A stretch of 64,000 nt of DNA. Source: Paludibacteraceae bacterium. GTDB lineage: Bacteria; Bacteroidota; Bacteroidia; Bacteroidales; Paludibacteraceae. Of this stretch, positions 1 to 10,028 are shown one piece after another (within the stretch, counting starts at the first letter, position 1; the number at the start of each line of letters is the position of its first letter). Made by a program: the position numbers and the translations under genes. Below the pieces are notes generated by a model that was not told the DNA's origin, searched no databases, and saw nothing but the letters and a program-made list of their open reading frames with translations. The stretch is taken from the NCBI GenBank assembly GCA_024399655.1, contig JAKSNP010000002.1, forward strand, positions 62,001 through 126,000, read 5' to 3'.

Positions 1-2416
1 TGCCGATAAACTCGGTCATAGCGGTCCATTCGATAATTCCTTCGTCATTCATCGTTCCGACGAAGTAGTTGGTTTTTTCGCTGGAAAGAACAAAATGATA
101 GAAGTGATTGTCTTTGCAAAGTATACCACCTTCAACAGTAATAATTCCGTTTTGATCGCGTGTTACCGTAACCGTTTCGGCAGAGAAACCAAAAGCAGAA
201 GTGAAAGGTGTATAATTGAGTCGGACGCTGCAATCAGTGGGACTAACTTCAGCATTGAAGACACCGAGAGTATCTGCAGTAGCAATAGCGATATCAACCT
301 GATAGTCGTTGTTCATAGCCGAATAATACATCATATTATCATAGGTGGAATAACGAATAGTCAAGTCTTTAGCCGCAATTTCAATAGTATCTTCAGCTAC
401 AGGATCAAGATAAGTAAGCATCACATGATAGCAATGTCGCGCGTAAGTGCGGAGATAAGCCTCAGCGGTGTAGCCGCCTTCGATAGCATTCACCTGAACC
501 ATTGCGTCGGCTATTTGAGGATTATTTCCCTGTTGAACCTTAATCTCAGTGGCGGGTTGATAAATGGTTCGAGTGGACCAATAGAAAGTAGTGGGCTCTA
601 TATTGCCAGTGAGAGCGAGATTGAAACTGGTACCATCCAGAGCATCGGGTTCGGAGGAGAAACGGAAATAATATTCCATTTGCTCAAGATCGGCTTTCAG
701 ATTGTAGTTGATGGTATCAAGCATGACAGGGCAAGGAGTTTGCTCGTATACGATGCGGTAAGTCTTGTTGTTCTGGTCGATAGCCAAAACGGTGTATTTA
801 TCATTTTGGTCGGGCCAAATCTGTTCACGATTCAGACGAACGAAAGTCCACTGCAGCGAGTTGAAGTCGGGATCATAACCGCCGGTACGATAATCGGTAG
901 TCATATCCAACAGATCGTAGTTGGTATAGAGATTCGGTCCGGTAATATCACAAATGAGTCCGAACTTGGCTTGCCAACGGTTGGGGAAAGTGCCACAATT
1001 GAAATTGAGACACCAAACACCGTCACCATTTACATTTTCGTAATTGCCGGTGAATTCGGTGCAAGTGAGGTCGTAGTCATAATATTTCTCCTGCAAGGAA
1101 ACATAGCATGATTGGTAAGCAAGGTCGTAAGAAATCTGGATACTATCCTTAGCCCAAATAGGATCACCGTAGGTTCCGTATGCATTTCTAATACTGAAAC
1201 CGATAGCTCCTTCATCTTCAGCAACAGCGTTGAACCAAATGGAATCAGCAGCGGCCAAACGGAACTCAATCATTTTACCGTTGCCATAAGTGGGATTATG
1301 CATCAAACGCCAAGTAGCACCGTTGCCATCCCAATCATATTTTGCATAGTAAGGAGATTCCTGAGAGGAAACATGGACAAAATATTTGGTATTGTTCTTG
1401 CAGAGCAGAGAAGCATCCAAAATGATATTATTTTGAGCGTCACGTGTCACAACAATCGAATCAAACTGATAGATACCAATGCTCTCATAAGTTCCTGCTG
1501 GAGAAAGGTTGCAGTTGCTCAGAATAATATCATTTCCTTTCCAAACACCGAATGTATCGGCAGAATTGATGGCGAAATTGAAAGTGAAATCTTCACCTTG
1601 CCATGCAAATACAATGGTTCCGTAGTTTTGAACCTTCATATCGAAGCCGCTGATAGTAACGGAGTCAGCAGCATAAGGACGCGAATAGGAAAGCGGGAAA
1701 GCATAGCAATGACCATCCGTACGAGATACATAAGCCATACCGGTAAAACCATTAACAGTTCCGGTAAGAGTTACATTAGCATCATACATATGATGATCCC
1801 AATCATTAGGAACGTTGATGGAAGAGGAACTTGCATAAACAGTACCATCAGTCCAGGAATAATTGACTACATCACCATTTTCAGGAAGAGCGGCAGTCAA
1901 TACCAAAGAGCAATAAACATTGTTCCAATCCGTTTCCAACGGACTAATAACTGCACATCCGTTATAATCAAACGAGCAATCGTAGTCAACAGCAGATTGC
2001 ATCAAGGTGTCGACAGTACCTTCAGGCAGAGTTTCCGACCAAATCAGATTATACGTATTTCCAGCTTCATCCGTTGCAGTGGCTTGGAATTTCTCGGCGC
2101 CATTGACATAGGAACGTACCAATTGAGCAGAGGTAATATTAAAATTCGACCAAGTGTTACCGTCATAACCGTGTGTTTGCGATTTTACCATATCATCAAG
2201 GGTATATACCACGCCTACTTGAGGACCGGTAATTGGCAGATAGAGAGCAAAAGTAATCGAAGAATACGTTGCGCTACTCATCTGAACAGAGAAATAACTA
2301 CTATCTTGTTGTTGATAGTAATAGCGGCTCATGTTCGGGCAATTCCAAGTGTAGGTTTCAGCCATCAAATTGACTCCCCAAAAGAGCGCCAGTGCGAATG
2401 CTAATAATTTTTTCAT
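1..2416 (-). CDS. Large exported modular protein, third gene of a paralogous operon; C-terminus beyond the window
   Basis: Unrecognised family. Reading leftward from the ATG at 2416 the frame stays open to the window edge, so 805 codons are visible and the C-terminus is missing. Residues 1-20 (MKKLLAFALALFWGVNLMA) form a Sec signal peptide, so the product is exported. The rest is rich in Tyr, Asp, Asn and Thr. Blocks of roughly 100 residues recur, each a run of predicted beta strands with phrases such as GxYES-IxIYQFDS and DxxYxVxL. The same style is seen in the two upstream genes at 2454 and 5785, so I infer a paralogue. It starts 37 bases after the stop of the gene at 2454, consistent with one transcript. 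Long plus-strand open frames over this region are antisense shadows. A surface or secreted role is inferred; no catalytic motif was seen. Confidence 0.8.
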   Translation of the reverse strand, partial: MKKLLAFALALFWGVNLMAETYTWNCPNMSRYYYQQQDSSYFSVQMSSATYSSITFALYLPITGPQVGVVYTLDDMVKSQTHGYDGNTWSNFNITSAQLVRSYVNGAEKFQATATDEAGNTYNLIWSETLPEGTVDTLMQSAVDYDCSFDYNGCAVISPLETDWNNVYCSLVLTAALPENGDVVNYSWTDGTVYASSSSINVPNDWDHHMYDANVTLTGTVNGFTGMAYVSRTDGHCYAFPLSYSRPYAADSVTISGFDMKVQNYGTIVFAWQGEDFTFNFAINSADTFGVWKGNDIILSNCNLSPAGTYESIGIYQFDSIVVTRDAQNNIILDASLLCKNNTKYFVHVSSQESPYYAKYDWDGNGATWRLMHNPTYGNGKMIEFRLAAADSIWFNAVAEDEGAIGFSIRNAYGTYGDPIWAKDSIQISYDLAYQSCYVSLQEKYYDYDLTCTEFTGNYENVNGDGVWCLNFNCGTFPNRWQAKFGLICDITGPNLYTNYDLLDMTTDYRTGGYDPDFNSLQWTFVRLNREQIWPDQNDKYTVLAIDQNNKTYRIVYEQTPCPVMLDTINYNLKADLEQMEYYFRFSSEPDALDGTSFNLALTGNIEPTTFYWSTRTIYQPATEIKVQQGNNPQIADAMVQVNAIEGGYTAEAYLRTYARHCYHVMLTYLDPVAEDTIEIAAKDLTIRYSTYDNMMYYSAMNNDYQVDIAIATADTLGVFNAEVSPTDCSVRLNYTPFTSAFGFSAETVTVTRDQNGIITVEGGILCKDNHFYHFVLSSEKTNYFVGTMNDEGIIEWTAMTEFIG

Positions 2417-2453
2417 ACGCATTTGATTTTAATTTGGTTAATATGATTGTTAA

Positions 2454-5400
2454 TTAATGTATTTCTCGTCCCAATACATCGTATTCCGCACCGTCACGTA
2501 GAATAATCAGTTGTCCGTCACGCAGGATTTTAAGGGTTTCAACGTTGCCGACCGTTTGGTCAAGCGCGGTGGAAGCCGATTTGACAGTTGCGGTAATCGT
2601 AGCTCCGCAAGAGTTACGGGCATTGATTTCCATTTTTACCTTACCAGCATTATCCTGACTGACTTCAATCGTACCCTCGCGCATGAACCATGCGGGTACA
2701 TTCAGTTGACCTTGGGCGTTCATTTGAGCGGCAAACGATGCAGTAACGTTGGATTGAGTAGCACCTTGAGACGGAATAACGGTATAGGAATTACCAGACC
2801 CTATAATTGTATATGTACCCGTCGGTACATTAGTGGCAGCATCCAATTCAGATACTACAAATCCAATATACAGCATCTGACGATCATTATTGTGAACCTC
2901 CATGTAAGAAATACCTTCGGTAGCTACATAATCATTGTTCCAAATAATCTTTTCCGAGTCAAATTCACCAACAAACGGATTGGATTCATCAGCATCATAA
3001 GTCAAGCATTCTTGTTCGGGCACGATACCGCTCATATCAATAATGAACTTGGGAAGATCATCAATATTGTCTTGATTACGGGCAATCATCGTACCGGTAA
3101 GATGAGCCAAACGAGTCTGTTCATCAAAAGTAAGGTGCAAATCGGAATTTACCAAAGTATATACGGATGCCGAATCTGTATAAGGATAACGGATTGCCAT
3201 AGTAAAATCTGCAAACATTCGGTCAGTTTTGTAATCACCTGCAATACGATCGGTATACATAGTGCATGAGAGTTCCCAAGTATGTTCGGCATTTTCGCCA
3301 TAAATCTGGAACAAACCGTATTCTACAATCGCATTATCGATGCTGGCATCGGTTACCACAAACTGCACTTCCTCGGTACAAGCATAACCGCTGAAAGTAA
3401 TTCCGTATTCAGTACCTTCAGCTACTGCAGTCATCGTAACATTTTCTTTGCGCGCTGCATCCACCGTCCACTTCATGGTAGCATCGCTGATACTATAGTT
3501 GATTCCCGTTTGCATATCCGTGATATAAGATGCCTCCGCATTCATATCGCTAAAGGTATAAGTATGTCCGTTTTGAATCTCGCTTGCATTGACGGCCAGA
3601 TTGAACGCATAAGTGCCGTCACGTGATTCCATATAGCAATTCTTGTAGTCACCCGTAGCGGCATCGGTACAAGTCCATCCGTCGGCTTTCAGGTGTTTGG
3701 TGTCGTAAGCAACACCTTCTCCTAATACAGCAGTTACGGTTTGGCCATAAGAGTTGGTGGCTTCCACCTCAATATGCAATTTGCCGTTCATTTTGCTAAC
3801 GGTAACCGTACCTTCGCGCATGAACCAGATTGGCGACATAATACCTTGACCGTCCGCAGCAAGAGTTCCGACAAACGAGTAAGAGATAAGACCTTTATCA
3901 CTCACGCCGTCAGACTGCCCGACCGTACCTGGAACATTGGAATTGTCAATTGTATATACACCTTCAAGAATAATGATATCTGGGTCCTCGGCGGTAACAT
4001 AAAAATCAATAAACATAGCTTCACCGGCAGCATTCTCTGCATCCATGGAAATAAGATGGTCGGATGCTAAATGTGATTTGTCGAACACCATATCGTCGGA
4101 AGTATATTCGCCGCTATAAGCATAATCTTCCGTATCATATTGCAAGCCTTCGTCCAAGCGGCAACTCATCGTAATTGTGAATAAAGGCACATCCGAAATT
4201 ACATTGGGGTTGGCGCACAACATGGTGCCGTTAACTGTTGCTATCTTGGTCGCAGCATCGTATGCAACCGTCACATTGGCTTCCACCAAATTATATCGTA
4301 CTGCATAGTTGCTATCAGGATCGTTTACAACAAAGGTATAGGACTCCATCATTTGATCCATGGTAAAGGTACCGGAAATAGTAGTACTATTGATGGTATA
4401 AGAAGCCAGACGGCTGTGATCTGCCGTGTATCCCATCAGTTGATAACACTGCATCGTGGGGTCGGAAGTATAGTCTTTCAGTTTGCCAAGCGGAATATTG
4501 ATGGTTTCCTGACGAGTGGCAGTAGGTTTTTCATAACACATACTCAATCGATAGAGTATCGAATCATTGGAAAGAATATTGCAACTGATCACTATATCGT
4601 TACGGGTAGTACCTACAAGTGTTACATCTGAATGCTTGTAGATAGGCACTTCCAATTCAGTCAACCTATTCATTACATAAACAGAGGCTATATTGCCATC
4701 TGCCAACGTATAGGTGCCGGGTTGAGCCGGATCGGTTTCCGTATACAATAAAATTTCAGCATTGTATTCATCGGTACGTCCTGTATAGGACATAACACCG
4801 AATCGGCCGAACAATGTATTGTCAACCACCAAATTCTTTATATTGATATCTACGGTATCTACAGGCGCGGGAGCAATGTGATTGAAGGTTACATGATAGC
4901 AAACACCATTATATGCATAGAGGTCAGCCGTACAAATATAATCGTCCATTCCGGGTCCGGGTACTACTTTTACGCTGTCGGCCTTACCTATTTCCACATC
5001 TCTGCTACTGCCGTCAGTCGCATAAATAGTTATATAGGAATAAGGAACATAATTTTTCAACAACACTTCACTCGGAGCAAATTCACCGGTCAGATGATCA
5101 GCCGTAATTGTTAACACACATTCGATAGAGTCTTGTCGTCCCGTGAAGGTGAAACTCCTACGTGTAGGTTGATCGCGTTCGTCTACCATCTCCGCACTAT
5201 TGAAGATTAAAGTCATGTCCGTGAAACTATCAGGAAGCGGTGCGGGACGATAAGTGATTTTATAAACATTGCCGTCTGTATCCACCACACGGGCGTCTAC
5301 ACAATCCTTACCATCGGCATCTTGCCACAGAGTAATAAATACCTCGTCGTAAATAATGGCGGTTGCACCGAAACTTCCCTTTGAATATTGAGCCATCATA

Positions 5401-5777
5401 TCGCCCAAATCATAGGTGTGATTGTATTGCAAATCGGTAGCAATCACATAAAATTCAAAACTATACCCTCTGATGTCAAAAAGATCGAAATAGAGGTCCC
5501 ATGTATTGCTATACGAATTGTAGGTTTTAGCCCATCTTTCAACAGTCAGATTTATGGTATCCCCCATCGTTACCTTGTAGGCATTATGCGGAGCCACCGT
5601 TTCATGAGGTTGTACATTAAATACATTCTGAGGAGCCTGGGTAGTCAATTCCCAAGCATTTTGCTCAACCGCCTGTCGGCGTTGAGCGATAATTTGTTTA
5701 AATTCAGCGGGTTGTTCGGCACTTAATCCGACACAGACAGCCAAAGCCGTCAACAGTGTACATAATAATTTCTTCAT
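2454..5777 (-). CDS. Very large exported modular protein with duplicated C-terminal module
   Basis: Unrecognised family, 1107 residues from the chosen ATG at 5777. An upstream in-frame ATG at 5798 would put DKIKKD before the signal peptide; the start at 5777 gives a clean MKKLLCTLLTALAVCVGLSA leader. The mature part is a chain of roughly 100-residue beta-rich modules (for example around residues 300-400, starting VDTVDINIKNL). A block with the core WFMREGTV/I occurs twice, near residues 647 and 1026, each followed by a VxAxNSxGxTxTA-like strand, so the C-terminal half is an internal duplication. The last 30 residues read LKILRDGQLIILRDG then YDVLGREI, a tail shared with the gene at 5785. I infer a C-terminal sorting or anchoring signal, possibly type IX secretion. 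It lies 8 bases after the stop of the gene at 5785, in one operon. Confidence 0.85.
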   Translation of the reverse strand: MKKLLCTLLTALAVCVGLSAEQPAEFKQIIAQRRQAVEQNAWELTTQAPQNVFNVQPHETVAPHNAYKVTMGDTINLTVERWAKTYNSYSNTWDLYFDLFDIRGYSFEFYVIATDLQYNHTYDLGDMMAQYSKGSFGATAIIYDEVFITLWQDADGKDCVDARVVDTDGNVYKITYRPAPLPDSFTDMTLIFNSAEMVDERDQPTRRSFTFTGRQDSIECVLTITADHLTGEFAPSEVLLKNYVPYSYITIYATDGSSRDVEIGKADSVKVVPGPGMDDYICTADLYAYNGVCYHVTFNHIAPAPVDTVDINIKNLVVDNTLFGRFGVMSYTGRTDEYNAEILLYTETDPAQPGTYTLADGNIASVYVMNRLTELEVPIYKHSDVTLVGTTRNDIVISCNILSNDSILYRLSMCYEKPTATRQETINIPLGKLKDYTSDPTMQCYQLMGYTADHSRLASYTINSTTISGTFTMDQMMESYTFVVNDPDSNYAVRYNLVEANVTVAYDAATKIATVNGTMLCANPNVISDVPLFTITMSCRLDEGLQYDTEDYAYSGEYTSDDMVFDKSHLASDHLISMDAENAAGEAMFIDFYVTAEDPDIIILEGVYTIDNSNVPGTVGQSDGVSDKGLISYSFVGTLAADGQGIMSPIWFMREGTVTVSKMNGKLHIEVEATNSYGQTVTAVLGEGVAYDTKHLKADGWTCTDAATGDYKNCYMESRDGTYAFNLAVNASEIQNGHTYTFSDMNAEASYITDMQTGINYSISDATMKWTVDAARKENVTMTAVAEGTEYGITFSGYACTEEVQFVVTDASIDNAIVEYGLFQIYGENAEHTWELSCTMYTDRIAGDYKTDRMFADFTMAIRYPYTDSASVYTLVNSDLHLTFDEQTRLAHLTGTMIARNQDNIDDLPKFIIDMSGIVPEQECLTYDADESNPFVGEFDSEKIIWNNDYVATEGISYMEVHNNDRQMLYIGFVVSELDAATNVPTGTYTIIGSGNSYTVIPSQGATQSNVTASFAAQMNAQGQLNVPAWFMREGTIEVSQDNAGKVKMEINARNSCGATITATVKSASTALDQTVGNVETLKILRDGQLIILRDGAEYDVLGREIH

Positions 5778-5784
5778 ATCTTTT

Positions 5785-7947
5785 TTAATTTTGTCCATTC
5801 ATATGATAAATACGACCGTTACGCTCTATCAACAATTCTCCGTTACGGATAAATTTAAGCGCATCAATGGTTTCACCACGAAGGTTTTCACATGCAGAAA
5901 CACCTGCATTCATCGTTATTTTTATCAATCTGCCGTTTGAATTGATTGCATCCACAGTTATAGTCAATGATCCGTTTCGGTTTTCTACCAATACCTCGCC
6001 ATCAACCATCAACCACAACGGGAGGTTCATATTACCCTCTTCGTCCAATATACCGGCAAACGAGTAATAAATACTGCCGCTTTCATTCACGCCTTTGCTT
6101 GCCAATACAGAAGGAGCCTGAGCGCTGTAGTCGATGGGATAAGTACCGGCAGGAATCGTTATCTGCTCGTCTTCATCCTCCACAAGGAAGAGCATTTCCA
6201 CATGATGTCCCTCTGCGTCTTCTGCTGCCAACAAAATAATGCCATCTGATATATTGGCATCATCAATCATCATATCCTCACGTGCGAAATCAACCATATA
6301 ATCCGCATCGGTTGCATCCTGTTCCATACCGCTGCGCATTATTTGGAGATGATCCCAACTGATAGTATATAGAGGCAACTCCGTACTGTCGTTCACGTTT
6401 ACACCCAGCAATTGAGCACTACCGGACACCGTATGATCGTTATTGGTGGAAACATTCATATGCAACGTCATCATTTCGTATGTCACCAAGGCATAACCAC
6501 CGGAAGTGGTATCCCAATCTGCCACATATGTGTAAGCCGCCAGAGCATCTTCCTCCGAATATTCTCCGCCTAATTGGTCTGCATAAACGGCAATGGTTAC
6601 CAATCGTGTGCTGTCGTTGTTCATGCCCACCAATTGCCACAATCCGTCAGTAAGCGTCATGTCATTCAAAATGCCGGAAGTCAATTCAATAGATTCGCTA
6701 CGACTGGAATCGGGCACCGGAGCAGAAATCTCGATTTCATACAAATGCCCGTCATAGTCTATCGCTGCTCCATACGCATACAAACGACGCTCGACAATTA
6801 TTACGCTTTCATATATATCAATCGACTTTCCGGTAACGTTGTCAATCATCTTCAGCGTATTGAATACACCGGATGTGGCTCCCATGTCGAGATGAAGCGT
6901 ATAATCTTCATTGGAGGCATCGATCGTATAGCCCGTTACAAATACTCCGTAGAAAGTGAGAGTTGAAAAATCAAGATTGTCGCAAACCACCTGAATGGTA
7001 TCTACCACTTCCGGAAGCATATAATTCATTGAAATATTGTAGCATTTCCCGTTGTACGCATACATTTTCACATCTATCTTGTATTCACCACGAGTACCGA
7101 TTGCTTCAACATCAGCTTCAAAGTTGCACAAGTCACGTTGTACTTCATTGATATTGATATAAGTATACCAATCCAATTCGCCGAACATATCTTCCACAGT
7201 GTAATGTCCGGGAATGTTCACGTTCTTGATGGCGAAAGCCACTTCCATCGAATCGTTAACAGCCACGAATTGGAAAGTGCTGTCTTCTGTTCTGAAATCG
7301 TTCAGGCTCACTACACGCAAGGTATCGTAGCGGTCAACAAAACTCTCCGGATAAGTATGAGTCACATACGACAAATAATAGGTTACACCATTCACACATG
7401 TCATTTCGGCATCTATATGTTCCAAACTGTCAACATCAATCCAATAACGGAATTTGGCATCGGTCGATTGCTTGGTTACTTTACCTCGATTAATGTTGGC
7501 AAATGTATAATATGCTATCATATCGTCGTAGGTATACTGCACACCATCGGTAGGGAACTTGAGTGTAGAATCACATATAATATCGAATGTATAGGTGTTA
7601 CCGTCTTCATCATGTAGCGTTCCGTACCAGTCTTGATTCTCAATATAATAGAAATAGGTATAATCTATGGCATTAACATACACATCCGTTGTGGAAGGTT
7701 GTTCCATAACTGCCACTTCAGACTGTGGAGCTACCATACGGCTACTTTTTTGAAGAGACTTTAGATCTTTGCCTGTTTTCATTTCTGCAGAAACCTGCTT
7801 AACAGTATTGTTCTGCATGATTTGTCCGAGCAACATGGGTGTCGCCAATTCTTGATTTATCTCCCTTGTGGAGACCGACTTGATTTCTTCTTTAGCGCTA
7901 ACCATGGTAGCTGCTATCAGACTTACAATTAAAAAGATTTTTTTCAT
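5785..7947 (-). CDS. Large exported modular protein, first gene of the paralogous operon
   Basis: Unrecognised family, 720 residues. Residues 1-18 (MKKIFLIVSLIAATMVSA) form a signal peptide. After a polar linker to about residue 85 come four or five beta-rich modules of about 100 residues, with recurrent phrases such as YAYNGKCYNISMNY, the GxYSEEDxxAAY type, and a last module containing YYSFAGILDEEGN and LPLWLMVDGEVLV. That last module matches the duplicated WFMREG modules of the next gene. The C-terminus, ALKFIRNGELLIERNGRIY, matches the tail of the gene at 2454. It is the promoter-proximal gene of a three-gene transcript. The shared module and tail make common export and a common surface role likely. 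The role itself, such as adhesion, glycan binding or an S-layer-like function, cannot be read from the sequence. Confidence 0.85.
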   Translation of the reverse strand: MKKIFLIVSLIAATMVSAKEEIKSVSTREINQELATPMLLGQIMQNNTVKQVSAEMKTGKDLKSLQKSSRMVAPQSEVAVMEQPSTTDVYVNAIDYTYFYYIENQDWYGTLHDEDGNTYTFDIICDSTLKFPTDGVQYTYDDMIAYYTFANINRGKVTKQSTDAKFRYWIDVDSLEHIDAEMTCVNGVTYYLSYVTHTYPESFVDRYDTLRVVSLNDFRTEDSTFQFVAVNDSMEVAFAIKNVNIPGHYTVEDMFGELDWYTYININEVQRDLCNFEADVEAIGTRGEYKIDVKMYAYNGKCYNISMNYMLPEVVDTIQVVCDNLDFSTLTFYGVFVTGYTIDASNEDYTLHLDMGATSGVFNTLKMIDNVTGKSIDIYESVIIVERRLYAYGAAIDYDGHLYEIEISAPVPDSSRSESIELTSGILNDMTLTDGLWQLVGMNNDSTRLVTIAVYADQLGGEYSEEDALAAYTYVADWDTTSGGYALVTYEMMTLHMNVSTNNDHTVSGSAQLLGVNVNDSTELPLYTISWDHLQIMRSGMEQDATDADYMVDFAREDMMIDDANISDGIILLAAEDAEGHHVEMLFLVEDEDEQITIPAGTYPIDYSAQAPSVLASKGVNESGSIYYSFAGILDEEGNMNLPLWLMVDGEVLVENRNGSLTITVDAINSNGRLIKITMNAGVSACENLRGETIDALKFIRNGELLIERNGRIYHMNGQN

Positions 7948-8040
7948 TGCGTATTTTTTGGGTATTTTATTAGCAAAAGTATTATTTATATCCTTTGGAA
8001 TGAAAATTTTACATTAAGTCAACAATATTCAACTAAACTG

Positions 8041-8072
8041 CAAAATTACTGCTTTTTTTTAACATGACCAAA
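8041..8072 (-). promoter_or_regulatory. Bacteroidetes-type promoter for the exported-protein operon
   Basis: On the minus strand TTTG (8069-8072) is separated by 20 bases from TAATTTTG (8041-8048), a full match to the -33/-7 pattern. It predicts a leader of about 90 bases before the ATG at 7947. A second, weaker TACTTTTG lies at 7974-7981 with a poor -33 box. Confidence 0.65.
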
Positions 8073-8298
8073 AAAATAAGATTATTTTTTGTATTTCGTT
8101 CTTTCTGTAAAATATTATTACTTTTCGCAAATTGTAAAATGAAAAAGGAGGAAACAGATATTTACATTAAAAATTAAGGCGATTGAAGACTTTCAGGGTG
8201 ATTGATCAATCTAATTTTCCTATAATTCACCCCTTATTTAGCTAATTTACCCCTTATTTTTTAGTTTTGTCCCGTTTTTTTCATTCAAATACCTTAAA

Positions 8299-8330
8299 TT
8301 TGTACCTTTCGATTTTTTCTTATACCTTTG
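8299..8330 (+). promoter_or_regulatory. Promoter of the acyl-CoA synthetase gene
   Basis: TTTG (8299-8302), 20 bases, then TACCTTTG (8323-8330). The predicted start site is about 42 bases before the ATG at 8379. Confidence 0.75.
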
Positions 8331-8378
8331 CACAAAGAAAATGAAAATGTATTTATTTTTGTGTAACTTTAACCGAAT

Positions 8379-10004
8379 ATGAAACATTATTTTACATACA
8401 TCCGCCAATCCGTTGAACAATGCTGGAACCAACCTGCTCTTACTGATTACGAAAGCGGTTTCACTTACACTTACGGAGAAATGGCTCAACGTGTAGCTTG
8501 GATGCAAATCCTCTTTGAACAATTGGGGTTGCATCCGGGTGACAAAATCGCTATTTGTGGACGCAATAGCGCCAATTGGGGAATTGCATACCTGGCTGCG
8601 GCTGCTTCACGATGCGTGGCCGTCAGTATTCTTCCGGAATTCACCAGCGAAAGCATTTATGATCTTGTGGCCCACTCGGAAGCCAAAGTCCTTTTTATCG
8701 GACCATGGGTAAGAGGTCGTATCGAACTGGATCACATGCCTGCTATCGAAACCTTTATCGGCATCGAAAACCTGCAAGTGATGCAATCAAAAATTCCCGT
8801 TGAATACAGCGATATTGACCGAATTTTCGCAGAACGATATCCCAATGGATTCAGCGCACGAAATCTTGCATTCCCCGAAGATAATCTCGATGAACTTGCA
8901 CTTATCAATTATACTTCCGGCTCCACAGGAAGTCCGAAAGGCGTGATGATTACAAATCGCAACCTTAGTAGCAATGTGATTTACGGACAGGACAATATTC
9001 CCAATGATCCGTCCAAATCGGTTGTTTCGATGTTGCCGCTCGCTCATATGTTCGGACTGATGTTCGAGTTTCTCTACCAATTGGCGGGAGGTACACATAT
9101 CTATTTCTTGACAAAGAGTCTCACGCCTGCACTTATTTTGAAAGCTTTCAAGGAAGTGAAACCCTATATGATTCTGACAGTTCCTTTGGTGGTGGAGAAA
9201 ATATTCAAAAAAAATATCTTCCCCGTCATTCAAAAGAAAGCCGTTCGAATACTTTGGTATACCCCTCTCATTTCATTTACGGTAAGACATAAAGTATATA
9301 AACGACTGATGGATGCTTTTGGCGGTAAATTGGAATTTCTTATTATCGGTGGTGCTGCGCTCAACGAAGACGTGGAACATTGCCTGCGACAAATACGATT
9401 CCCTTATACCTGCGGCTACGGAATGACAGAATGCGGACCAATCGTTTGCTACGAACATTGGTATAAATATGCTTTCAAATCGTGCGGAAAAGCAGTTGAC
9501 CGTATGCAAATAAAGGTGGATAGCGAAAATCCGAGAAAAATTGAAGGGGAATTACTCGTAAAGGGTGACAATGTCATGTTAGGCTATTACAAAAACCTGC
9601 AGGCAACCGATAATGTATTTACCGACGACGGATGGATGAGAACCGGAGATATCGGTATTATCGACCGTAAAGGAAATGTGTTCCTGCGCGGAAGAAGCAA
9701 AAACATGATTTTGGGAGCCAGCGGACAAAATATCTATCCCGAGGAAATCGAAGACAAACTCAACTCGATGGAAGGAGTGGTGGAATCGGTTATCGTTGAA
9801 CGTGACGGGAAATTGATCGGACTTGTTTTCCCGGAGAAAATAAAAGATATGGATTGGGACAGTTTGAAAGCATTGATGGCTGAAAATCTCAAAAAATTAA
9901 ATCATCTCCTACCATCGTTCAGCAAAGTAAGCGATATCGAATTAGTGGACAAAGAATTTGAAAAAACTCCCAAAAAATCAATAAAACGATTCCTTTACAA
10001 ATGA
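8379..10004 (+). CDS. AMP-forming acyl-CoA synthetase (long-chain fatty acid-CoA ligase type)
   Basis: Activates a carboxylic acid, probably a fatty acid, with ATP and CoA. It is a 541-residue ANL-superfamily enzyme. The P-loop-like TSGSTGSPKG is near residue 179, YGMTECGP near 347, RTGDIG near 420, and the C-terminal lysine motif KTPKKSIKRF near 528, so all core adenylation motifs are present. It is somewhat shorter than the roughly 600-residue FadD15-like forms common in Bacteroidetes. It is monocistronic, with its own promoter, and is followed by the tRNA promoter. Fatty acid or aryl acid specificity cannot be decided. No acyl carrier or fatty acid degradation genes are adjacent, so a role in membrane lipid recycling is only inferred. 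Confidence 0.9.
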   Translation: MKHYFTYIRQSVEQCWNQPALTDYESGFTYTYGEMAQRVAWMQILFEQLGLHPGDKIAICGRNSANWGIAYLAAAASRCVAVSILPEFTSESIYDLVAHSEAKVLFIGPWVRGRIELDHMPAIETFIGIENLQVMQSKIPVEYSDIDRIFAERYPNGFSARNLAFPEDNLDELALINYTSGSTGSPKGVMITNRNLSSNVIYGQDNIPNDPSKSVVSMLPLAHMFGLMFEFLYQLAGGTHIYFLTKSLTPALILKAFKEVKPYMILTVPLVVEKIFKKNIFPVIQKKAVRILWYTPLISFTVRHKVYKRLMDAFGGKLEFLIIGGAALNEDVEHCLRQIRFPYTCGYGMTECGPIVCYEHWYKYAFKSCGKAVDRMQIKVDSENPRKIEGELLVKGDNVMLGYYKNLQATDNVFTDDGWMRTGDIGIIDRKGNVFLRGRSKNMILGASGQNIYPEEIEDKLNSMEGVVESVIVERDGKLIGLVFPEKIKDMDWDSLKALMAENLKKLNHLLPSFSKVSDIELVDKEFEKTPKKSIKRFLYK

Positions 10005-10028
10005 TTTTTGCAGATTTTTACAAAAAAA

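Larger units (their letters stand above)
7948..8378. other. Divergent intergenic region, 431 bases
   Basis: AT-rich, with no convincing gene. It holds a minus-strand promoter (8041-8072), a plus-strand promoter (8299-8330), a 12-base palindrome GATTGATCAATC at 8200-8211, and a repeated ACCCCTTATTT with 20-base spacing (8229-8239 and 8249-8259). The palindrome could be an operator; nothing else supports that. Confidence 0.6.

Noticed and set aside
95..2404. Two long plus-strand open frames (338 and 430 codons)
   Set aside because: They are antisense to a minus-strand frame that opens with a signal peptide at 2416 and stays open to the window edge; their translations are low-complexity Ile/Ser-rich sequence without recognisable domains.
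7974..8005. Second promoter for the exported-protein operon
   Set aside because: TACTTTTG is good but the -33 position reads TTTC; the site at 8041-8072 matches fully.
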